DNA of 64,000 nucleotides from Miscanthus floridulus (lineage: Eukaryota; Streptophyta; Magnoliopsida; Poales; Poaceae): assembly GCF_019320115.1 (NCBI RefSeq), contig NC_089598.1, forward strand, positions 87,373,560 to 87,437,559, given 5' to 3'. The position numbers and the translations under genes are program-made. Under the pieces are notes generated by a model, which saw only the letters and a program-made list of their open reading frames with translations, was not told the origin of the DNA and searched no databases. Shown in pieces: positions 20,872 through 32,738 of the stretch (position 1 is the first letter of the stretch; each line of letters begins with the position of its first letter).

Positions 20872-22930
20872 CGCTCGAACTCCCGATCACCAACGCTTCA
20901 CCCCCGCCTGACGGTGCGACGAAGAACACGGCCAACCAAGACCCCGTGAAGTGATCGATCGCAACCATCACGTGCTGTGTGATCCAGACAGCACGGAGAG
21001 ATCTACGTATCTCACTTGCCTCGCCCGTCCCGTCGCCCCCGCGCTAATCAGGAGCCGCCCACGGCCGCGGCACAAGTGTCCTGTTCGCTCGCCTCATAAG
21101 CCATCACGAAAAATACTGTTGACTAATTTATTGTGAGAGAAAAATACTATTCGTTGGTTGAAAAAGTACAGATTATAATCTAAGCAAACAGGCGAAGGTT
21201 CTCGACGCGGCGCGACGTGTCGTCACGCGCCGCGGTTCGTCCAGGTCCAGGTAGGCAGAGGGCACCGTGCGCGCGCGTCCTGTTTCTCTCGGTCGGCGGA
21301 GGTGTCGTCGTTTTGCCGGTGGCCTCATGCTTCCCGCACTCTGAAGTTGACGGCTCGGCAAAGGGACACAACGCCGGTGCTGAGTCACGCATACGCCGCA
21401 GTACCGCACTCGTAAAGAAATGGCTAAGCTTTTTTATTTCCCTCTTCAGTTGTGTTACGCTCGTGCTGTGTCCCAATTTGATAGCTACTCCCTCATTAAT
21501 GGATTGATTGATGAAACATGGGAGCCAGGTCAGGTCAGACCAGGTGTTTTCTTTTTCTCCTTGGTTGGCTTATCAGGCATGTTGGATTGTTGTAGTAAGT
21601 AAGTACATGACCAGATACAGACAGTACTGGCTAAGCTTGGTGCTTATCAGATGGATCAGGAGTTGGCACCACCTGTTCGTTATCCCCGCTGAAACTCTGA
21701 AGGGCTGCTTGAGCGCTTGACAGTTGACACGAACCCGTCAGAACGCCCCCCTTTTCTTTCAAGTGAGGAGAGAGGCCACAACTGTTGTCAAGGCCCCAGC
21801 CACCAGGGGACTTTTTGTTTTCGATTAAACATGTAATTGCAATTCTTTTTTTTTGTTTAATAATTAGCGGGATAGGTCGGAGACCAATTGACTAGAGCAT
21901 TATTAAGGGAGGGATAATCTGATGTCAATGAGGATTCATGACCATTTCCCTGCCCCTTTGGGCGGTGAGATAGCACGGATAACTCCTTTTGTTGGCAAAG
22001 GGAGGAGAGCCACACATATCAGCGAGCTTCTGGCTCAAATTGGAGGTAGGGCAACTCTTGAGAATTTGCCGCTTCTAACTTGAGAAAAGAAATGCACTAG
22101 GGACACTTCCGTGTTTCCGAGCATGGAAACTTTCCTCACAGAATTAGTTACTTGAAATGGTCATGGTTCAGCATACAAGGAAAGTTGTAATAGCATAACG
22201 CGATTATCAGTAGTAATAAGTCGTCAGAGTTATGAAACTGCATTATTGCAAGCACATGCATCTCCGGTTCTCCACGACCTCCAGGCGCCAAATATCTCAG
22301 GTCCCATCAAGCTTGATGGCAACAGTTGCCGCTCCCAGCTCAGCGGCAGCATCTACCCACCGGCCACCGCAAGGAATTCAGAAAGAGGACACGGGGCCAT
22401 TCTTTTCTTCTTTCATTCATCAGGCCTCCGTCAAAAAGTTCTGGTAGGCAGTTCAGAAGAACACCTGGACCTGGGCCCTGCTGGCTTCCTCAGTTCTTTC
22501 TGAATTCTGATTTCTGATTTCTGATGGGAAACCAGGCCAACTCAAACAACAGAAGAAAAGGACAAAAGAAAGTGTGCACCTGAGCTGAATTGCCCTACCG
22601 GGCCAAATCATGTAGTATATCGGGCTGGGCCAAGCTCTAAAATTTCCAGAACAGTACGCAAATTGGTCCAGAACAGGCCTGGTCCAGCATTATACAGCAA
22701 TCAAATCGATTCCATGAAACCGTAGCATTGCCTTACAGGCTGCATCTATTGCATACCGGCAGATACTAAGGTTTACCTCAAACTTTCATATACCAAGAAG
22801 TGACCTGAAATTATAATTGCTGCCTGTCAAGTATTAGAAGCAGGAGAAGCTGATACACATTTGTGAATAGCAAGGCCAGGCTGTATACATATAAGCATTT
22901 TATAAGGAGTTGCTTGTTGGCATATATATG
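20872..22930. other. Intergenic region between the Copia element and the lipase gene
   Basis: No gene is supported. The region holds the MITE at 21078-21193 and several short open frames (for example 22246-22503) without recognisable domains. The last few hundred bases (about 22800-23037) are likely 3' untranslated sequence of the lipase gene. Confidence 0.4.
21078..21193. mobile_element. hAT-like MITE
   Basis: The left end GTCCTGTTCGCTCG and the inverse of the right end (CGCCTGTTTGCTTA) match. It contains GTGAGAGAAAAATACTATTC, the hallmark word of the same family as the intronic MITE at 11245. About 115 bp. Confidence 0.65.
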
Positions 22931-23037
22931 GTTTGCTGTCACCACGGGATGCTTATTGTTGAGAAACATAAAAAAAGGTAGGCATATTGTTCACGTTTAG
23001 GTCAGTATAGAAAAGGACATTTACTAGTATTAAGCTC

Positions 23038-24972
23038 TCAGTGACGCTTGAAGAATTCCACCATGGGCTTGTATATGAGTTGTGGAGCATTGTAGCCCAT
23101 GACAAAGTCGCCGTGCGCATAGTCAGGCATGTACAGCACCTCGATGTCATCGCTGTCATGCTCCCTGATGAGCGTCCGCAGGAGGTGTCTGGTGTCAGGG
23201 ACGTCGCCGAGAAAATCTTGGCCTCCATGGGTGAGGAACAAGGGGACATGCCTCGGGATGGACGAGAGATCGTATGGCGGGGGCCGTGTCTGATTGTAGT
23301 GCCTCATGTTCTCCTTCTCGTTTCCGTAGTCGTACTTTCTGATCGATGATTTCCTGACCACTTGTGACACATAAAATTTTACATATATAAGCAGCTGGGC
23401 TCTTTGTTTGGGCGACAGATTCCTTCGTTTCTGATAAAGATTCTTACGCTGCGACATGTGGACCATGTTTTTGACAGAGGTTGATTGTGGACCGTGCTGC
23501 AGGAAGATGCATGTAGTCGAAGCATTGAGGCAGCAGTCCGGTCCTTCCATCAGGGGATCAAATTCATAAAAGCCACAGTTAGTACGATATGATCACAGCC
23601 AAAGCATTAATGTTTTATATATTTGTTTGGAGTAAATTAACTAAGGTGGAGTGGAGGTAACACTGTTACCTGCTACAGATGAAAATAGATCATAACAGTC
23701 GACGTCTGGGTCGACGCAGACTTCTCCTAACAGTTCTTGTGCAACTCGCCTGTCAATGTCATGGAGCAGAACATTTGTAGCAAACAACTTTCTAGGATTG
23801 AGCTAGTATTATGTGCATTTATCTTCTTCCTAATAGGAATCACAAGAAGTTGTAGAAGAAATGCCTACCCAAGAGGATTGAACTCGTGATAACCTAGCAT
23901 GTGAATTGTCTGCATGATACAGAAACATAGATACAAAAACACTGAACATGGCCATTCTAATCAACAATAAGAATAAGTGGGTTCGTTCTACACTGCTTTA
24001 CTTCTGCGAGGAAGATACGAGCCGCAAGCAAGATGAGCCTTGATTTCATCCTGTTCAGATAAGCAATTGGGCAGAGCAACGCGGCTGATCGCACTACGTC
24101 TGTTAACTTGTTATCTGAGAGGGCTGCAAGCATAATCAAGGTCCCCTAGAAAAAAGAGCAAAAGTTTCAGCATCTTCTCCCAGTTCCAAGACCCAAGTCG
24201 ATGGTATACTAAATAATAAGGTCACGTGCATGGTTACCAGGGAGTGGCCAATATAGTGGACTTTCTGGCCTCCTGTTTGGTTATAGACAAACTGAAGTAC
24301 AGCAGGAAGATCATAATCAGCAAGTTGGTCCCATGTCCAGTCCCAAAAAGCCTGCAAAGAGGATTAGTATTGTTTTAGTGAAATATTTTGACATACGGTT
24401 TCTTGATCAAATTCAAACCAGAGATGCGAACGTAACCGGGTCTTCTGGGGTGAGGGTGGTATGTCTGCGACTGGACTTTGTTCCACGACAGTTGGCGATC
24501 CAAACATCAAACCCACCATCAGCCAAAATGAAGCCTAGTGATTGTTTCGGTGTACTCAGTACCCAACAGAAACCATCCTGTCCAATCAGCAAATTCATGT
24601 TTTTTCATCAGCTGTGAACAGGATTTGAATCACATGTGTTATGTTCAACAATGTGCTTACCACCAGCAGCCCATGGAATAGTAGTACTGGTGTCCTCGTA
24701 TCCTCAGTCGAGTTACTGGTAGCATTAGAAAGACCATGGGGGATCCTCTTTAAGCTAAGAATATAGCCATCCTCTGTTGTTACATGATATTCTTCACAAG
24801 GATAGCCATAAGCTGCTACTCGTGACTTGCACATACCAAAAGGGTGGGGTTGTGGGGGGCATTGATCATCACTAATATCGTTTGTAGAATTCTGCATCCT
24901 CCATGAGAGAACAATTTGCAGGTTCAAGGCAATGAAAAGAATAAGGAAGAGTAGATAGAGATCCTGAGCCAT
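23038..24972 (-). CDS. Triacylglycerol lipase, acid-lipase family, 8 exons, 430 aa
   Basis: The coding sequence is the complement of exons 24972-24661, 24577-24437, 24351-24238, 24145-24002, 23909-23869, 23791-23670, 23543-23448 and 23360-23038. All introns are GT-AG and the sum is 1293 nt. The protein starts with a hydrophobic signal peptide (MAQDLYLLFLILFIALNLQI), then the AB-hydrolase-associated lipase region (YPCEEYHVTTEDGYILSLKR) and the alpha/beta hydrolase core. The catalytic triad is visible: Ser188 in GHSLG (split by the exon 3/4 junction), Asp372 in HGGQD and His406 in YAHGDF. The family hydrolyses triacylglycerols or sterol esters and is secreted or vacuolar (family knowledge). Length and all motifs are those of plant homologues of lysosomal acid lipase. 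No lesion is seen. The physiological substrate cannot be told from sequence. Confidence 0.92.
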
Positions 24973-25157
24973 CTCTATTGAGAACTATGATTTTTGGCAC
25001 TAGAACTGAAACTTCTGTCAAACCATGAACGGGACTACAGGATATAAGCTACAATTTTGTGTGCTTCCAAGAATAGGTAGGGTGGGGGGCAGCTGCAGGG
25101 ATGACCTCTGAATGACACTGAGTTTCTAGCTTCAACACTGACTTGTAAGGAACACTA

Positions 25158-25165
25158 ATTTATAG
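25158..25165 (-). promoter_or_regulatory. TATA box of the lipase gene
   Basis: The minus strand reads CTATAAAT about 190 bp upstream of the ATG at 24972. Confidence 0.5.
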
Positions 25166-25689
25166 AACAGGCTGTGCTATGTATGAGAGTTTCGTTTCTA
25201 CTTATTGGTTATTGTTTTCTCTCAGAGAAGCATGAGCATGAGAAAAATAATCTATCACCGTAGATCTTGTAAGTATTGAATGTGAGATTGAATAACCATG
25301 AGCTAATCAGGTGGGAAAAGAAAACAGAAGTAGTTGTCATAATGCAATCACGCCATCTTGATGATGAGAATGAATAGGCCGTAGGTCTCACTTCACAACA
25401 ATTCTGTGATCCCAAGTTCTGTTCAGGACCACTAGGAATGTTGTAGACGAAAAGGTAACATTATCTATTTGTACCAGTGCAACTTATTTGCAATTTATAG
25501 GGCAACAAACATTCGGGTATCATCACTGGAGCATGCTATCTAGATGTCCCTGATATATGCCAAATTCAACTGTTCTGCATGAGTATTAAAATGAGATATA
25601 TACTAGGATATCGTATGCAATCCTAGTAAGGGCGTACAGAAAGTTACAGAAGTACACCTTTGTCAGAACAAAAACGAGAACAATCTGAA
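25166..25689. other. Upstream region of the lipase gene, no gene seen
   Basis: AT-rich sequence between the lipase promoter and the LINE fragment. No feature is supported beyond likely promoter sequence. Confidence 0.35.
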
Positions 25690-26841
25690 TTTGGTCGGAC
25701 CTATTTGGCAACTTAGAGCATTTTTCAAGAGTTTTCTAAATTTTCCTCCAAAAAACTCCATGTTATTTGCGGCATCAATGGTGGTCACTATTGGTAATGG
25801 GAAATTTGCTACATTCTGGACTTCATCCTGGATTAGATGGGCGTGCACCCAAGACGATAGCTCCGACGTTGTTCTCGAAAGCAAAAAGGAAAAACATCAC
25901 GGTGCAAAAGGCCCTACTGGATAATCGTTGGATAGCTCACATCCTACCGATTCTAACGCCGCAAGAGTTGAATGAATATGTGACGCTATGGCAAGCTGTC
26001 AGCCACACTATGCTTGTTGAAAACAGGGAAGACACTATATCTATTGGTGTTGGACGTCTGATGGCGAATACACGACCAAGAGCACTTACAATATTCAGTT
26101 TTAAGGGGCTTTCAGTAAGTTGAAAATTATGCCGATCTGGAAAGCAAAGGCCGAATCAAAATGTAGATTTTTTGCGTGAACTCTGCTACACAAAAAAAAT
26201 TCTTACAACCAACAATATGATGAAAAGACAGTGGCCAAATGACCCTATATATGCAAGCTCTGTGGAGTAGAACCGGAAACGCCAACACATCTATGCAAAG
26301 ATTGTGTATTCTCGAAACAAGTTTGGTCCCTTCTCAAACAATGGCTTCGATTATCTTTGCTGGACTCTGTTGCAACAAATGGATCACTACATAACTATTG
26401 GCGCAGATGTCGCATGAAGATTGAAAAAAACCAAAGAAAAGTGTTCGACGGTGTCCTGATATATTTTTGGTGAATTGTTTGGAAGGAACGAAATAGAAGG
26501 ACTTTTCAGAACACGGTGTTACAGCCAAGACAAGTTGCACTCCTGTGCAAGGGAGAGATAGAACAAAATCAGTTGGCGACAGGATCAAATACAAAGGGCG
26601 ATTAGTGCTACTGAGGAGTTTGGTGTCGGTTACCTCCTGTTTGTTGTTTTTGGTGTTGAAGAGGGAGGAATTTGTTCTTGTCTTAATTCAGTTGTACTCA
26701 GTTGGGTTGCCGGCCTGCGTGCTAGGGGAGTGGCGTCTTTTTAGTTGGCTAGTTGTTTTTGTAAATATCCCGTTTACTTTTTTTTTTCTTTTTTCCCGTC
26801 TAATAAAAATCCGGCAAAACTTTTATCGTCTTTAAAAAAAA
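25690..26841 (+). mobile_element. 5'-truncated LINE (L1-type) with zf-RVT region and poly(A) tail
   Basis: The plus strand encodes the 3' end of a grass LINE polyprotein in two or three shifted frames. Stretches such as VTIGNGKFATFW and NRWIAHILPILTPQELNEYV are followed by the zf-RVT zinc-binding region ICKLCGVEPETPTHLCKDC, the IYFWW/IVWKERNRRTFQ motif, and a stop at 26603-26605. A 3' untranslated part follows, with a T-rich tract and terminal poly(A) (26833-26841). Endonuclease and most of the reverse transcriptase are missing, as usual for incomplete target-primed integration. Frameshifts and stops show it is old. Confidence 0.85.
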
Positions 26842-27285
26842 AGGCCATCTCTAATAATACCAAATATTTTCACTTCTAAAAAAAAAATCAAAATTTAGTC
26901 CTCAGGTTTTTTTTGGGTACCTTTTTTTTCTCGTGCGAAGGTCATCGCGGTCACGCTACCTACGCCGCCGCCGCCTCCTTCATACGTCGCGCCCTAGCGC
27001 AGCAGTTCCAGCCGGCAAATAATAGTCTGCCATTAGCCGGCAACCAGCAGTCATGCGCGTGCACCTACCAGATATCAGTAAGTAGAAGGAACAGTAGCTA
27101 GCCATCAGCAACAGCAGTAGTTGCCGGCCATTAGTAGGAGCAGCGGCTAGCCATCAACAGAGCAGCAGTATTTGCCAGCGATCTAGTAGCAGGAGCAGAC
27201 TGTATACAGGAACCATTAGCTGCAGACAAGCGCACAAACAGCCGGCAATAGCAGTTCAGTGCCACACGACGGCGGCGGCGATCAA
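26842..27285. other. Left flank of the 27291 Copia element, unexplained
   Basis: It starts GGCCATCTCTAATAATACC, then becomes C/G- and CAG-rich with repeated AGCAGCAG and GCCGGCAA words. No coding is supported. It may be one half of an older TIR element whose other end lies at about 32980-32997. Confidence 0.3.
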
Positions 27286-27290
27286 CTCCT

Positions 27291-27772
27291 CGTTAGGCCT
27301 CTGGATCTCCACGGAGTTATCCGACCATCCACTAGTGTTGTGGAGCATATACTAGCGATATCGACCATAAATTGTTGTTGGCGATCAATACTATGGTTAG
27401 AGATAGAAGACAAAAGGGAGAACAGAGTACACACGCAGTATAAACACCAGTGTTGACCGGAGCTCTATAGAGAAGATGGCAAACTGAACTCGCTCTCTTT
27501 ACTGAGTTATATATACAACTCTATCCATCTAATCCTAGTACACAATATGTCAGGCTGCCATGTTGCTACAGTGACTAGATATGACAGCAGGACTGACTTC
27601 GGCGCCTACGAGCAGGGCTGACTTCGGTGCCTGCCCCTGTGGTTACAGTGCGGCAGGTGAGTCATTCGGCGTCTGCCCCTGCAGCTGCTACAGTGCAACA
27701 ACATTAAGCCCTTTTCAGCGCCGTCTGTCCCTACCGCGCGTTCACACAAGGAGAGCAGCAGATTACCTAACA
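27291..27772 (-). repeat. 3' LTR of the 27291 Copia element
   Basis: 482 bp, ending CTAACA on the plus strand. It has a short local duplication of a GACTGACTTCGG-type word (about 27590-27630) not present in the partner LTR. Confidence 0.88.
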
Positions 27773-30700
27773 ATTCTTTCCCCTAATCCTGCTGCTAACC
27801 CTAGAACCCCCTCCATACCGATCATCTTCTTCAGCTCTGTGAGTCGAAGACGGCCGAGCGGCTTGGTGATGACGTCCACGAGTTGCCGACCAGTTTCGAT
27901 GAACTTAATGACGATCTGCCCTCCATCGATATAGTCCCTGAGAAAGTAAAACTTGACATCAATGTGCTTGCTCCGGTCATGGAGAACCGGATTCTTCGTG
28001 AGGGTGATGGCGGGCTGGTTGTCCACCATCAGTGCTGGTGGGTGAGCTTCCACACCGGTCAGCTCGCCAGTAGCCGGCGCAGCCACACAGCTTGGCACGC
28101 CGCTACAGCCGCCGCTACGTACTCTGCCTTGCATGTGGACAACGCCACTATCTTCTGTTTCAGCGACAGCCATGAGATTGGAGCCGACCCGAGAAAGACG
28201 AGCACGCCAGAAGTGCTCCACCATCCGTCAACGTCCCCTGCCATGTCTACATCGCTGAACACAGTGAGCTGCAGCCTACTTTCACCGGTCTTGGGGAAGA
28301 CGATCCCCTGATCCACCATCCCCTTGACGTAGCACAGTAGCCGCTTCACCACAGCCCAGTAATCTTCTATGGGATCCTCCATGAAGCGGCTGACGTAGCC
28401 CACGACAAATGCAATGTTCGGCCTCGTGTGGACTAGGTAGCGTAGACCACCATCGATGCTCCGGTACAAAGTTGCATCTACCTTCACCGCGGTACTAGCC
28501 TTCGTCAACTTCAGCCGCTCCTCCATCGGAGTCACGCATGGCTTGCACTCAGCCATGCCGCTTCGCTCCAACAGCTTCGAGGCGTACACACTCTGACCAA
28601 GCATGAGCGCCTCCTTCCCCTGTTTCACCTTGATGCCGAGGTAGTAGGAGAGCGCGCCAAGATCACTCATTCAAAAACGAGCCACCATCTCGCGCTTAAA
28701 TCTGTCGATGATGAGCTCCTCCTTCCCCCGTCGCCGCATGTAGAGCGCATGCTCGGTTGTGCACCTCGTGAACCCAAGCTCGCTCAGTATGGAGTCAAGC
28801 TTGGCGTTCCATGATTGCGGGGCCTGCCGTAGCCCGTAGAGCGCCTTGTGCAGTCGGAGCACCCTATGCTTCGCTCCCTTGACGGCAAAACCCGGAGGTT
28901 GCCTGACAAAGACCGTCTCCACCAGCTCGCCATTGAGGAAGGCCAATTTTACGTCCAGATGATAGACGCGCTAGTCCTTCACTGCTGCCAAAGCCAGAAG
29001 AGTCAAACAGACTCCATGCGCGCTACCAGCACAAAGACTTCCTCAAAGTCGATGCCCTCACGCTAGACAAAGCCTCGGGTGACGAGGCGCGCCTTGTGCT
29101 TGACAATGGTGTCATGCTCATCCCGCTTGACCTTGTACACCCACTTCAGGCTGATCGGACGATATCCTGGAGGTGGATCAATGAGCTTCCAAGTCTCGTT
29201 TTCCTTGATCGCCTTCATCTCTTCTAGCATCGTCCATCACCAATTTGTATCGCGCTCGACCAGCGCGAACGTGGGTGGTTCCTCTGCACTGACAAGAAGC
29301 AGCTCTGGGTCATTGAGCAGCCAACCCGCTAGGCCTGAGGGCCCTGTGTTGCCGATGATGTCGTCCAACCTACGGAACCGCACCTCCTCACCATCGTGGA
29401 AGGCATCCACGAACTCAGTGATGCCACTTGGAGGTGAGGCGAACTCGATCAACATCGATGGAGTTCCCTGTTCTGCTAGAGTGGTCGGCACAGCACCTGG
29501 AGTGCTCGGCACCTCGACTGTAGAGCTTAGCACTACTCCTGGACCACTCGTCACCACTCTCGGAGTGATTGGTATCACTGCAGGAGTGTTCAACCCTAGT
29601 CTTGGAGTGGTTGGCACCACTGCAAGACCTTTTGGCTCCGCTATAGGAGTGCTCGGCACCTGTCCTGGAGTGGTCAACACCAATGTAGGACCGCTTGGCA
29701 CCACTCCTAGAGTGCTCGACGCCCCTCCCGGAGTGCTCAGCACTGCCCTAGGAGTGCCCGGCTCTGTTGCTAGAGTGGTCTGCACCTCCTCTCTAGCGTC
29801 TTCACCACCGTGGATGACCAAGTGCTCGATGACAAAGATGCTGGTGAAGCCGCCAGCTTCCCCTGTGCTTGGACTGTTCTAGTCCTAGGCTGCCTGCTCA
29901 TCGAACACGACACCGTGCGAGACAAGCACCTTGTCTCCATGTGGGTCATAGAGCTGGTATGCCTTGGTACCTTCCGCATAGCCCAAGAGCACCATTGATG
30001 TGCTCCTGTCCTCTAGCTTGGTGAGGACCGGCTTCATCTTCTTAACGTGGCTGATGCAGCCGAATGTCTGGAGGAAGGACACGCTCGGCTTGCACCCATA
30101 CCAAGCTTCAAATGTCGTCTTGCCCTTTTAGGGCCTTGGTGTGCCCGTGGTTGAGTATGAACACTGTCGTGGTCACCGCCTCACCCTAGAACCTTGTTGG
30201 CATGCCCTTTGCCTTCATCATGGATCAAGCCATGCCGACCACCATCTGGTTCTGCCGCTCCACCACGCCATTCTGCTGTGGCGAGTACGGCGCGGTGTGG
30301 TGTTGCACCACACCTTGATCCACGCAGTACGCAGTGAACTCCACTGAAGTGAATTCACCGCCGCGATTAGTCCTCAGCACGTGCAGCTTCTTGCCGCTCT
30401 TTGCCACTGCATGTGTCTTGAACTTCTTGATCGCCGCCGCCGCTTCGTCCTTGCTCGTCAGGAGTTACAGTCACATATAGCGACTATAATCATCCACGAG
30501 CAGGAGGAAGTACCACCGATCACCGTTTGTGGCTGGCATGATTGGCCCATAGAGATCATCGTGGATGAGCTAGAGAGCGTCCGCCTCTTGATACTTAGCT
30601 GCCTTTAGGAACGGTAGCCTCCTTTGCTTCCTGGCCAGGCAGCTGTCACACAGCTCGCTTCCGTGCTTAATGTGGGGCAACCCTGGGACCATCTTCTCCA

Positions 30701-32207
30701 GCCGACCAAGCGCATCGAAGCTAAGATGTCCGAACTGAGCATGCCATAGCCATGGCTCCTTGGTGTGCCATGCTGCCTGACACACCGGTTGCTCCACCTT
30801 CAAGTCAAGTAGGTATAGTAGGTTCTAGGACCTCTTCACCTTGGCAAGAAGGCACTGCTCTCGGTCCCTAATCTTGAGGACTCCGTCCTTGATCAGTACG
30901 TCGCTACCACGCTCATCCAGCTGGCCAATGCTGATGATGCTTGAACGCAGCTGCGGGTTGTAATATACATCCATTAGAGAATGGTGCTCACCGTTCTGGC
31001 ACCTGAAGATGATAGTGCCACGCCCTCGGATCACCACTCTTGAGCCATCATCAAACTTCACCATGCCGGTCACATCGCTGTCGAGCTTGGAGAAGGCTTC
31101 CTTGGAGCCCGTCATGTGGTTACTGGCGCCAGAGTCTAGGTACCACCGCTGCTCCTGCTCACCGCCCACACGTCCGAGGTGGACTTGGGCGCTCGGTTCA
31201 TTGAGGTTGACAGCCTTCAGGACCTTCCTAGGCCCCTCCACTGCCATCACCTCTTCCTTCTCCTCAGCCTTAATGTCGTGCAGTGCACAGAACATCGCCA
31301 TCAGGATAGTGGCCTCATCATCATCATCAGCCTACGCCAGATGAGCCTGAGCCTTCTTCTCCTACTTGCGATTTGTGCATTCTCTTGCCTAGTGGCCCAT
31401 CTTCCCACAGCGTCGGTAGGTATTGGGGTCGACTTGCTTCTTCATCTCCGAAGAAGCCTTGGCACATCGCTTGCCATCGCCATCGTAGCTAGAGGAGGCT
31501 ACCCCGGAGTTCCTTTGGGCAGCCCACTCCTCCTCTATCAGCAGCAGCTTGCCGCTGTGCTTTGTTGTTGTCGCCTGCTCTAGGCGCTCGTCCACCGCCT
31601 ACAACCGACTAGTCACATCCTCAATGGTGAGGGTGGATAGATCCAGCATCGTCTCTATAGAGAGAGCGATCTAGATGTACTTCATCGGCACGAAGTGGAG
31701 GTACTTAGAGACCGCCTCCTCTTCGTCGATGGTGATGCCGTGGCTCTTCAGCTTGCTGATGAGCGTCTGTAGACGGAGGGAGAAATCCTCCACTGCTTCA
31801 CCATCCTTGAACTTGAGGTTGGCGTACTCCTGCTTCAGAAGTTGGGCTATCGCCTTCTTTGCGTGGTCGGACCCGACACGCATCGCCGCAATGGACTCCC
31901 ACGCCTCCTTAGTAGGGCTCTTCACCCCCAACGGCTCCCTATACTCTGGTGGTACAACATCGAGGATAGCCTCCAACGCTGACATGTCGTCTTCTTCATT
32001 GTCGATGCCCTTGTCAACAGCATTCCAGAGCCATCGGGCTCTGAACTTGACCTTCATGGTCATCGCCCACTCACCATAGTTGGTGCAAGTTAGCATGGGC
32101 CAACTGGTGCCGCTAACCTCCCGCACCATGTGCACAATGACCTTCTGTTGTGGCTGGGTAGCCACAGCAGCACCGCTGCTATCGTCCATCTCTGAACCAT
32201 GCGTCAT
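27763..32207 (-). pseudogene. Copia gag-pol, broken, lacking the reverse transcriptase YVDD box
   Basis: On the minus strand, gag starts near 32207 (UBN2 region, FKDGEAVEDFSLRLQTL). A zinc knuckle follows whose first Cys is lost (YRRCGKMGH, near 31400), then a protease site LDSGASNHMTG near 31130, the pre-integrase motif WLWHAQFGHLS near 30740, and integrase with TNRGGEF and SPQQNGVVE near 30260-30370. Next come a Thr/Pro heptad linker (29478-29792), RVT_2 with YHLDVKLAFLNGELVE and ALYGLRQAPQSW near 28800-28960, and RNase H with VDNQPAITLTKNP. Many stops interrupt the frame. At about 28706-28712 the sequence jumps from EELI to IDRFKREM, so the segment that normally holds the catalytic YVDD is deleted. 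Confidence 0.88.
29478..29792 (-). repeat. 21-bp minisatellite, 15 units, inside pol
   Basis: Fifteen units of exactly 21 bp start at 29478 and step to 29772 without any indel. On the plus strand most begin GGAGTG or AGAGTG. On the coding strand each unit is a heptapeptide of consensus x-V-P-S-T-P-x (examples EVPSTPG, VVPTTPR, QVPSTPI). It sits in the linker between integrase and reverse transcriptase. Confidence 0.85.
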
Positions 32208-32255
32208 CGCCAGCGGTTAGTTCGACGACGGCGTTTGTATGGCTTCGACACCACT

Positions 32256-32733
32256 TGTTAGCCCCTAGATCTTTGGTACAGAGTTATCCGACCACTCATT
32301 AGTGTTGTCGAGCACACACTAGCAATGCCGACCACGAACTGTCGTTGACGACCACACACTATGGCTAGAGGTAGAAGACAGGAGGGAGAACAAAGTACAC
32401 ACACGCAGTACAAGCACCAGTGTTGGCCAGAGCTCTATAGAGGAGATGGCAAACTAAACCCGCTCTCTTTACTGAGTTGCAGTGGCAAACTATATATACA
32501 ACTCTATCCATCTAATCCTAGTACACAACATGTCAGGCTGCCGTGTTGCTACAGTGACTAGATGTGATAGCAAGACTGACTTCGGTGCCTGTCCCTGCTG
32601 TGGCTACAGTGCAGCAGGTGAGCCATTCGACGCCTGCCCCTGTAGCTGCTACAGTGCAACATCATGGAGCCCTTTTCGGCAGCGCCTATCCCTGCCGCGC
32701 GTTCACACAAGGGGAGCAGCAGATTACCTAACA
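32256..32733 (-). repeat. 5' LTR of the 27291 Copia element
   Basis: 478 bp, TGTTAG...CTAACA on the plus strand, next to the degenerate primer site. It carries a 14-bp insertion-like segment (near 32475-32490) absent from the partner LTR. Confidence 0.88.
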
Positions 32734-32738
32734 CTCCT

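Larger units (their letters stand above)
27291..32733 (-). mobile_element. Complete older Copia LTR retrotransposon, inactive
   Basis: Two LTRs (27291-27772 and 32256-32733) enclose a minus-strand gag-pol. The 5-bp target duplication CTCCT stands on both sides (27286-27290 and 32734-32738). The outer base of the 3' LTR is mutated (C for T at the TG terminus). The LTRs differ visibly more than those of the 14146 element, with substitutions and indels throughout, so this insertion is older. The primer site is degenerate (GTGGTGTCGAAGCC, about 32240-32253). Confidence 0.93.

Noticed and set aside
22246..22503. Overlapping plus frames between the Copia element and the lipase gene
   Set aside because: No domain, no splice or promoter context, short length.
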